Assembly: GCA_946886925.1 (NCBI GenBank)
Contig: CAMPJQ010000081.1
Coordinates: 1 to 8,754, forward strand
Source: an uncultured Terrimonas sp.
Lineage (GTDB): Bacteria; Bacteroidota; Bacteroidia; Chitinophagales; Chitinophagaceae
Direction: 5' to 3'
DNA length: 8,754 nucleotides
Shown here: positions 1 to 6,247 of the stretch, piece after piece
Position numbering within the stretch: position 1 is the stretch's first letter
Layout: each line of letters begins with the position of its first letter
Notes under the pieces: model-generated
The model's input: the letters and a program-made list of their open reading frames with translations, nothing else
The model's database searches: none
Told to the model about the DNA's origin: nothing
Program-made: the position numbers and the translations under genes

Positions 1-166
1 ATTATCTGTAGGTGTATTCCAAATCATGCATAAGCATAAACTCCTAAACGGTAAATAAATTCTTGTTGTAATAAAATAAATACACACCAATCGTGTTTTA
101 GCGGTTACTTTTCTTTGAGAAGAAAATTATTTTAGAAACCCACACAACGGTTCAACCCAATTTCTT

Positions 167-3100
167 ATGAATAATCCTTACCCGACTCGTTCATCCTACG
201 GGCTGTTATATGCCTGCATCAGTAAGCTATGGTCCAAAAGTAAAATCGCACTCATTTTCCTGTTCGCCATTATCATGCACAAAGCGTCAGTTGCGCAAAC
301 TACGCTTTCGGCAGGCGATATCGCTGCTGTTCGCATTAGCGAAAATGCCACAAACGGCTTTTCATTGGTAAATCATGTTCCGCTCTCCGCCGGCACAAGT
401 AATTACAGAGCTTACGCTATCAACTCAGATGGTACAAGCTATGGTACCACTACTGCGGTGCCGGGAGTATTGTTGAGTACAAATCCTGTTATCAGTTTTT
501 CAAATGACAGTGGCTTTGGTGATAATGTTGCTTCAGACGGTGAAGGAGGTTCTGCTGGTATAAGCGATTTTGATATTAATATACTTCCTATAAACAGCGG
601 TGGGTCAAAATTAACAGCCGATCCGATTGAATATCACGATGAAACCCAACCCGGCTGGTCGGGATATCCCGCTATCATTACTTATGGCTCCATGAATGCA
701 CACTATGGCTGGTCTGTTCGCTCCGGCAATGGTGCTGAATTCAATCTCAAAGCCATTGACGCGCATGATTGGGGGAACTGGGAAGGTGGTACCACTTTTG
801 TACTGCAGGCATTCAGGGATGGTGCCTCTCTTGGAAGCATAACGTTTAGTGGCAATATAGGAGGAGCGTATGTTTCATTAACAGAGGAGAATCAACTTTC
901 TGCGATATTCCAAAATGTGGATGAGGTGCGGATGTATCAACAGGGGGGAATGAGTTCTTATATTACAGTAAACAATATACAGGTTGGCCCTGCATCGGCA
1001 AGCCCGGCACCCGCCATAACTGCTAATCCTCCCAACCGTACAGTGTGTGCATTATCCACTACTACGTTTTCGATAACCGCAAACAATACTACCGGCTATC
1101 AATGGCAGGTAAACACGGGGTCAGGATTTAGCCATATTTCTAATGGCGGAATCTATTCCGGGGCAACAACAACTACACTCACGCTTACAGGAATTACTGC
1201 GGGAATGAGTGGATACCAGTACAGGTGTGTAGCCAGCGGCTCGGGAACTGCAACGTCAAATGCTGGTATACTTATGGTATCAAGCATAAGCGCGTCTACG
1301 AGCCAAACAAATATTGCCTGTAACGGAGGCAGTACCGGCGCAGCATCGGTTACGCCTTCCGGAGGCATTTCTCCTTATACCTATGTCTGGTCGCCCTCGG
1401 GCGGCACAGCAGTAGTAGCAACAGGACTTGCAGCCGGGGCTTATATGGTGACAGTGACCGATAATATAGGTTGTACGGCAACAAAAAACTTTAGCATTAC
1501 TCAGCCAACTGTACTTTCAGCTACTGCATCCAAAACAGATGTAAGCTGCAATGGCGGCAGCAACGGTACGGCCACGGTAGCGGTAACTGGTGGCACACCC
1601 GGTTACACTTATAGCTGGTCGCCTAGCGGCGGTACAGCAGCCACAGCAACCGGCCTTGCAGCGGGTACATATACCTGCACCATTACAGACGCCAATAATT
1701 GTCAAATAACAAGAAATGTAACCGTTAACCAGCCCGTAGCATTAGTAGCTGCTTCATCCAAAACAGATGTAAGCTGCAGTGGCGGCAGCAACGGTACGGC
1801 TACGGTAGTGGTAACCGGTGGCACACCCGGTTACACTTATAGCTGGTCGCCTAGCGGCGGTACAGCAGCGACAGCCAGCGGCCTTGCAGTGGGCGTTTAT
1901 ACCTGCACCATTACCGATGCCAATAGTTGTCAAACTACAAGAAGTGTAACCATTAACCAGCCCGTAGCGCTCAATGCTACAACTTATAAAACAGATGTAA
2001 GTTGTAATGGCGGCAGCAATGGTACAGCAAGTGTTACCGTAAGTGGCGGAACAGCAGGCTATACTTATAGCTGGAGTCCCAGTGGTGGCACAGCAGCAAC
2101 AGCAACCGGCCTTGCAGCAGGCACCTATTTTGTAACAGTAACAGACGCAAGCTTTTGTCAAACTGTAGGAGTTGTAACTGTTACACAACCGGTCGTTATG
2201 GCGGTGGTTGCAACACCCGGCACTGAAACGATTTGCAGCGGTGGCACAACAGATATCGCATTGACATCTTCTCCATCTGGCGGCGGCTTCAACTGGACAG
2301 TATCTTCTGTTAGCGGTAGCGTGTCCGGCGCATCGGCTTCGAGCGGCTCATCAATACAGCAAGCGCTCACCGGTAGCGGTGTAATAAAATATACCATCAT
2401 ACCCAACAATGGATTGTGTTCAGGCGCGTCTAAGGATATACTGGTCACAGTGAATGCACTTACTACTATAGCGCTTCATCCTTCAAACAAAATAATTGAC
2501 GAAGAAGAAAGCGCCAGTTTTTCTATCGAAGCCAACAATGTATCTTCCTACCAATGGCAGGTGGATGCCGGCAGCGGATTTAGCAATGTTCCCGATAACA
2601 GTCATTACAACGGTGCCACTACTGCTACCCTTACCATAAGCAATGCGTTGGGTGAGATGGATGGTTATCATTACCGTTGCGTAGCAACCGGTAATTGTGC
2701 ACCTGTAAATTCCAACAGTGCCGAACTGAGTGTGCGGGTAAGAACACCTCAAACCATCAGCTTTGCCACAACAGATGAAAAAGTATATGGAGCTGCCGAT
2801 TTTGCTCCTGAAGCAACAAGCGATGCAGGACTCGAGATCAGCTATAGCAGCAGCAATGAATCCATTGCCTCAGTTATTGATGGCAAGGTACATATCAAAA
2901 ATGCAGGCCAGGTAACCATTACGGCTACCCAGTCCGGTAACAATGCTTATAAGCCAGCTTCTCCCGTTCAGCAGGTATTAACAATCGCCAAAAAACAAAT
3001 CACCCTGTCATTGAATGCGAGCCCTGTCATCAGTAAGGAATATGATGGTTACACAGGAATTGAATTGGCTGCGGGCAACTATGCACTGCAGGATGTGGTA

Positions 3101-4816
3101 GAAGGAGATGAGGTATATGTAACCGGTATTGCCAATTTTGAAAACAGCAATGCAGGAGAAGATAAAGATATTCATGTAAACAGCCTTGTATTGCACGGTG
3201 AATCCATGAATAATTATGAGCTCACTACCGCTGCTGTAGCCGTGAAAGGTTCTGTTACACGTAAAAGCATTGAAGTATCCCTGCATTCCGCACCATCTAT
3301 CAGTAAGTTTTACGACGGGTTTGATAAAGCAACCCTGGTGGCAGCCAATTACAGCTTGTCGGGTATTGTGGGTGAAGACAATGTGACTGTTGTATCGGGC
3401 CAGGTTTCTTATAGCAACAAAAATGCAGGATATGATAAAGAGATCACTGCCACAGCATTTGTATTGGGTGGTACCCACAAGAATAATTACAGCTTAAGCA
3501 CTATATCGGCTACTACCAGTGGTGATATCCTTGCGAAAGATATTACCCTATCGCTGGCAGCTACGCCTGTCATCAGCAAAACCTATGATGGCACTGCCGA
3601 GGCAACTGTTCCGGTTGAAAAATACCAGTTGGAAGGAGTAGAAGAAGGCGACGAAGTTTCAGTAAAAGGAACAGCCGCCTACAACAGCAGACAGGCCGGA
3701 GACGATAAGGTTGTAACGGTTAGTGCTTTTGTGCTGCATGGCGATGATAAAGACAACTACCGCTTAACCACAACCGAAACCACAACCGATGGCAGCATTC
3801 AAAAAGCAGCGATTAAGGTTTTTTTGACAGCCACACCTGCCATCACAAAAGTATACGATGGCAACACCGGTGCAGCATTGACGGCACAGAACTATATGGT
3901 GGAAGGCATTGTGGGAGATGACCACGTTGTAATCAATTATCCTCTAACAGGGGTGTATGAAACCCAACATGGCGGGGATCAGAAAAAAGTAACCGTAAAT
4001 GGAGTGCAGATAACAGGTGAAGATGCAGATAACTACGATCTGGAATCAGCAACAGTGAGCGGTAATGTTGGTGCAATTACCAAAAAACCGGTTGAAGTAA
4101 CTGCGGTGCCGCAAACCAAAGTGTACGGTGAGGCAGATCCCGAACTGACGTATACAACAGAAGGTAAGTTGCCCGGCGATCAGCTTCCGGGTGCATTGCA
4201 AAGAACAACAGGTAAAAATGTAGGTAGTTACGAAATAGCGCAGGGAAGCCTTAATGGTGGCGATGATTACGAGATAGAAGGATTCAAAACTGCTGCACTT
4301 GCCATTACACCCGCCCCGCTGGTAATTACACCGGAAGACAAAACCAAAAAACAAAGTACTGCCAACCCGGCATTCACTTTCCGCTACGATGGATTGACAG
4401 AAGGAGATCAGCCATCTAACCTGGATGTGCAGCCAACAGCAACTGCGGGTGCAACCAAAGGCTCGCCGATCGGTTACTATGATATCGAAGCATCCGGTGC
4501 AGCATCGGGTAATTATACGATCAGTTATGCCAATGGCAAACTCACGGTTACACCTGCCAATGATGCGAACTACAGCGTGAAAGCATGGAGCAGCAGCCCC
4601 AATACATTAACAGTGAAAATATATACTACTGTGGCGCAAAAAGCTGCGATCATCCTGTATACCGAAGTTGGTCAGCAGGTAATATTACAGCAGCACCAGC
4701 TGAGCGCGGGCATCAACAGCTTTAATATTTCTATAGCGCATCTGGCATCAAGCACTTATGTGCTCGGCGTTAATGCTGAGAAGTTTAAAGACGCTCAAAA
4801 AATAAAAGTGAAATAG
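167..4816 (+). CDS. Large secreted mosaic surface protein (Ig-like / SprB / PKD-like / YDG / MBG, T9SS sorting-like C-terminus)
   Basis: Probable cell-surface or released adhesin-like protein of 1549 residues; no catalytic motif is visible. Residues 1-43 form a signal peptide with a long basic n-region, a hydrophobic core (ALIFLFAII) and likely cleavage after SVA. Residues 44-281 are a beta-rich unassigned region. Ig-like domains lie at about 282-372 and 765-858, each with YQWQV and YxYRCVA motifs. Four SprB-type repeats span about 373-675, a PKD-like domain 676-764, and a Big/MBG-like module with KVYG 859-943. Four YDG repeats span 944-1307 and two MBG modules 1308-1464. The last 85 residues resemble a T9SS type A sorting domain (VGQQV, LSAGINSF, LASSTYVLGV, terminal KIKVK) but lack a clean PNP motif. 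The ATG at 167 is the only start that keeps the whole signal peptide; no Shine-Dalgarno is seen. A PorV gene follows 90 bases downstream. Domain order is read by eye; binding function is inferred from the module types. Confidence 0.9.
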   Translation: MNNPYPTRSSYGLLYACISKLWSKSKIALIFLFAIIMHKASVAQTTLSAGDIAAVRISENATNGFSLVNHVPLSAGTSNYRAYAINSDGTSYGTTTAVPGVLLSTNPVISFSNDSGFGDNVASDGEGGSAGISDFDINILPINSGGSKLTADPIEYHDETQPGWSGYPAIITYGSMNAHYGWSVRSGNGAEFNLKAIDAHDWGNWEGGTTFVLQAFRDGASLGSITFSGNIGGAYVSLTEENQLSAIFQNVDEVRMYQQGGMSSYITVNNIQVGPASASPAPAITANPPNRTVCALSTTTFSITANNTTGYQWQVNTGSGFSHISNGGIYSGATTTTLTLTGITAGMSGYQYRCVASGSGTATSNAGILMVSSISASTSQTNIACNGGSTGAASVTPSGGISPYTYVWSPSGGTAVVATGLAAGAYMVTVTDNIGCTATKNFSITQPTVLSATASKTDVSCNGGSNGTATVAVTGGTPGYTYSWSPSGGTAATATGLAAGTYTCTITDANNCQITRNVTVNQPVALVAASSKTDVSCSGGSNGTATVVVTGGTPGYTYSWSPSGGTAATASGLAVGVYTCTITDANSCQTTRSVTINQPVALNATTYKTDVSCNGGSNGTASVTVSGGTAGYTYSWSPSGGTAATATGLAAGTYFVTVTDASFCQTVGVVTVTQPVVMAVVATPGTETICSGGTTDIALTSSPSGGGFNWTVSSVSGSVSGASASSGSSIQQALTGSGVIKYTIIPNNGLCSGASKDILVTVNALTTIALHPSNKIIDEEESASFSIEANNVSSYQWQVDAGSGFSNVPDNSHYNGATTATLTISNALGEMDGYHYRCVATGNCAPVNSNSAELSVRVRTPQTISFATTDEKVYGAADFAPEATSDAGLEISYSSSNESIASVIDGKVHIKNAGQVTITATQSGNNAYKPASPVQQVLTIAKKQITLSLNASPVISKEYDGYTGIELAAGNYALQDVVEGDEVYVTGIANFENSNAGEDKDIHVNSLVLHGESMNNYELTTAAVAVKGSVTRKSIEVSLHSAPSISKFYDGFDKATLVAANYSLSGIVGEDNVTVVSGQVSYSNKNAGYDKEITATAFVLGGTHKNNYSLSTISATTSGDILAKDITLSLAATPVISKTYDGTAEATVPVEKYQLEGVEEGDEVSVKGTAAYNSRQAGDDKVVTVSAFVLHGDDKDNYRLTTTETTTDGSIQKAAIKVFLTATPAITKVYDGNTGAALTAQNYMVEGIVGDDHVVINYPLTGVYETQHGGDQKKVTVNGVQITGEDADNYDLESATVSGNVGAITKKPVEVTAVPQTKVYGEADPELTYTTEGKLPGDQLPGALQRTTGKNVGSYEIAQGSLNGGDDYEIEGFKTAALAITPAPLVITPEDKTKKQSTANPAFTFRYDGLTEGDQPSNLDVQPTATAGATKGSPIGYYDIEASGAASGNYTISYANGKLTVTPANDANYSVKAWSSSPNTLTVKIYTTVAQKAAIILYTEVGQQVILQQHQLSAGINSFNISIAHLASSTYVLGVNAEKFKDAQKIKVK
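1283..2191 (+). repeat. Tandem array of four SprB-type repeats, period 228 bp
   Basis: Four in-frame units lie end to end: 1283-1507 (75 codons), then 1508-1735, 1736-1963 and 1964-2191, each exactly 228 bases (76 codons). Each unit follows the SprB pattern: a Cys before GGS, then YTYxWSPSGGTA, a GLAxGxY turn, a TD-x(2-3)-C second Cys, and a closing QP. The paired cysteines may form a disulfide within each unit. Units 2 and 3 are the closest pair: 1589-1640 and 1817-1868 are identical over 52 bases. SprB repeats are known from the mobile gliding adhesin SprB of Flavobacterium and from many T9SS-exported proteins; finding them does not by itself show gliding. Confidence 0.9.
2996..4087 (+). 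repeat. Array of four YDG-domain repeats
   Basis: Four degenerate protein-level repeats of 90, 91, 89 and 94 residues start at 2996, 3266, 3539 and 3806. Each opens with a beta strand and a (S/T)K-x-YDG motif: SKEYDG with Y959, SKFYDG with Y1049, SKTYDG with Y1140, TKVYDG with Y1230. Each then has a conserved NY, a GxxxxDxV turn and a closing DNY or NNY motif. They are far more diverged from each other at DNA level than the SprB units, so this array looks older. The fourth unit is the longest and most divergent. YDG domains are stalk or filler modules of bacterial surface proteins. Confidence 0.85.
4559..4813 (+). other. Degenerate T9SS type A-like C-terminal sorting domain (residues 1465-1549)
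   Basis: After the last MBG module (ending TVTPA) the final 85 residues change character. They contain the run IILYTEVGQQVILQQ, then LSAGINSF, then IAHLASSTYVLGV, then a lysine-rich end KIKVK. This follows the usual order in T9SS C-terminal domains: a beta strand with G-(K/Q)-x-V, an L-x-x-G-x-N turn, an L(A/S)-x-G-x-Y strand, and a basic last strand. Two canonical features are weak. The YPNP-like opening is replaced by SSSPNTLTV, and the glycine normally just before the conserved Tyr is Ser-Thr. Assignment rests on this pattern and on the neighbouring PorV gene. Confidence 0.6.
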
Positions 4817-4825
4817 CAACATTAT

Positions 4826-4864
4826 AATTGCTGCCTGGCAACCCGGGCAGCAATTTTCTTTCTT
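4826..4864 (+). terminator. Rho-independent terminator after the mosaic surface protein gene
   Basis: A perfect 10-bp inverted repeat pairs AATTGCTGCC (4826-4835) with GGCAGCAATT (4846-4855), around a 10-base loop that can itself partly pair (GG with CC). A T-rich tail, TTCTTTCTTT, follows at once. The hairpin begins nine bases after the TAG stop. It sits between the large protein gene and the PorV gene, so it should cut or reduce read-through into PorV. Confidence 0.85.
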
Positions 4865-4906
4865 TAATTTATTACAACAACCCGATCAATCTTAAATTCT
4901 ATCAAA

Positions 4907-6076
4907 ATGAAAACCGCATATGGTAAGTTGCTGATGTCGCTTTCTGCAGCCTTCACGCTTTCTGCAGCAGCTTATTCGCAAACTGCCGAACCCATTAATA
5001 TTGTTACTACATCCGTACCTTTTTTACGGGTTTCGCCCGATGCAAGAGCCGGTGCAATGGGCGACCAGGGAATATCCACATCACCCGATGCGAATGCGCA
5101 GTTTTACAATGTGGCAAAATACCCTTTTATACAAAATGAGTGGGGCGTAGGCGCTACTTATACACCCTGGTTAAAAGACCTCGGGTTGAAAGATGTATAT
5201 CTCGCTTCCCTGGCAGCCCATTATAAATTAGATGAGCAGCAGGTGATTTCCGGCTCATTAAGATATTTCAACCTGGGCAGTATACAATTTTCTGACGCTT
5301 TGGGCAATGAGCTCAATAAAGGCAATCCCCGCGAGTTCAGTCTCGATTTCGGTTACTCGCGCAAGCTGGCTGATAAGTTGTCTTTAGGTGTTGCACTCCG
5401 TTATATTTACAGCAACCTGGCTTCGGGATCATCATCCCCTTATGGTGGTAGTTCATACAAAGCAGGAAATGCATTTGCAGGGGACGTAGGCTTGTACTAT
5501 ACTGCAGCCAATAACGAAGGCCAGGGCTGGAACGCGGGGCTGGTAATGAGTAATCTCGGTTCAAAAATTTCATACACTTCGGATGCCAGGCAGAAAAATT
5601 TCATACCTGCAAATGTTGGTATAGGATCAGGGTATACCTGGGTAACCAATGAAGTGCACAAAATATCGCTCAATGGGGAAGTAAATAAACTGTTGGTTCC
5701 GGGTGTATCCGGCGCCGGCGCCGATTCGGCCGACTATGCCAAATACAATAGTGATGGTGTGGTGAGCGGTTGGATGAAATCGTTCAGTAACAATGCAATG
5801 GCATATTCTGTAGGTGCAGAGTACTTTTACAACGAGCAGTTTGCGTTTCGTGCGGGCTATTACACCGAGAGCCGCAGTATGGGCAACAGAAGTTATTTTA
5901 CTGTGGGAGCTGGAATCAATTATAATATCATCGGTCTCAATTTCTCTTACCTGCTGGCCTCAGGCAATGGAGTGAACAGGAATCCTTTGTCGAATACTGT
6001 ACGGATCGGTCTCCTGTTTAATATAGGCGGAGAAGAAAGTGCGGCCAAACAGGAAAAGGGAAGTTTATCGTATTAG
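4907..6076 (+). CDS. porV: PorV-family type IX secretion outer-membrane beta-barrel protein
   Basis: Outer-membrane barrel of the FadL-like fold, 389 residues, close to the usual PorV length of about 390. Residues 1-25 are a signal peptide ending near AAAYSQ. The diagnostic N-terminal block is VPFLRVSPDARAGAMGD followed by SPDANAQFYNVAKYPF; family members usually have NPAKY where this has NVAKY. Further family features are YTPWL, a SGSLRYFNLGSIQF strand, VALRYIYSNLASG and the last barrel strand VRIGLLFNI. A 17-residue polar tail follows that strand. Known role: PorV binds the C-terminal domain of T9SS cargo, caps the SprA translocon and carries cargo to the PorU attachment complex. The gene lies 90 bases after a T9SS-like cargo gene, past a terminator, and porU is not adjacent. 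It may therefore be a cargo-associated paralogue rather than the core copy; the related PorQ is a less likely identity. No clear promoter or Shine-Dalgarno is seen before the ATG. Confidence 0.85.
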   Translation: MKTAYGKLLMSLSAAFTLSAAAYSQTAEPINIVTTSVPFLRVSPDARAGAMGDQGISTSPDANAQFYNVAKYPFIQNEWGVGATYTPWLKDLGLKDVYLASLAAHYKLDEQQVISGSLRYFNLGSIQFSDALGNELNKGNPREFSLDFGYSRKLADKLSLGVALRYIYSNLASGSSSPYGGSSYKAGNAFAGDVGLYYTAANNEGQGWNAGLVMSNLGSKISYTSDARQKNFIPANVGIGSGYTWVTNEVHKISLNGEVNKLLVPGVSGAGADSADYAKYNSDGVVSGWMKSFSNNAMAYSVGAEYFYNEQFAFRAGYYTESRSMGNRSYFTVGAGINYNIIGLNFSYLLASGNGVNRNPLSNTVRIGLLFNIGGEESAAKQEKGSLSY

Positions 6077-6087
6077 GGTTATGCGGG

Positions 6088-6131
6088 TGACCGAAGAGAA
6101 GTGAGCGGTGAAAGGAGAGATGAGAGAAGAA
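6088..6131. other. Purine-rich tract in the convergent spacer
   Basis: From just after the PorV stop codon the + strand is almost all A and G for about 40 bases, built from loose variants of GTGAGCGGTGA, GGAGAGATGAGAGAAG and similar. It has no open reading frame of note and no hairpin. It could be a decayed simple repeat or spacer between the two convergent genes. The role is unknown. Confidence 0.4.
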
Positions 6132-6197
6132 CTTTGTTTTTAAAATCTTGCTTACTACGCAGTACGGCATCACCGCAACATTGTAGCATTGGTTTTG

Positions 6198-6226
6198 AAA
6201 GCAGCATTCTTTGAGTGCCGCTTTTT
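6198..6226 (+). terminator. Probable terminator after the PorV gene, in the convergent spacer
   Basis: AAAGC-A-GCA (6198-6206) pairs with TGC-C-GCTTT (6216-6224), an eight-pair stem with one A/C mismatch, around a nine-base loop; a run of five T ends it. The T run lies on the + strand side, so it should act on transcripts leaving PorV. On the minus strand the stem is followed by CAAAA rather than a T run, so it is a poorer terminator for the DUF4838 gene. Confidence 0.55.
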
Positions 6227-6247
6227 CAATAACATGCCAGGTTCTTT

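Noticed and set aside
1..58. Possible 3' end of an upstream + strand gene (18 codons ending LSVGVFQIMHKHKLLNGK, stop TAA at 56-58).
   Set aside because: Too short to recognise a family, and the other frames are also stop-limited by chance lengths. It could be real, but the sequence alone does not support a call.
110..117. TTTCTTTG as a -7 element for the large surface protein gene.
   Set aside because: It matches TAnnTTTG at all fixed positions but one, but there is no TTTG at 19-21 bases upstream and the region is simply A/T-rich.
1283..2191. CRISPR-like or satellite repeat.
   Set aside because: The 228-bp period is a whole number of codons, the units are in frame, and they encode the SprB motif, so this is a protein repeat array.
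1153..2448. Long open frames on the minus strand opposite the SprB and PKD-like region, one of them cysteine-rich and repetitive.
   Set aside because: Their repetition is the mirror of the + strand SprB units, stops are absent because of codon bias in the repeats, and no start signals or protein family are visible.
2483..4354. Minus-strand open frames opposite the Ig-like, YDG and MBG modules.
   Set aside because: They sit wholly inside a well-supported coding sequence with clear domain content and have low-complexity, family-less translations.
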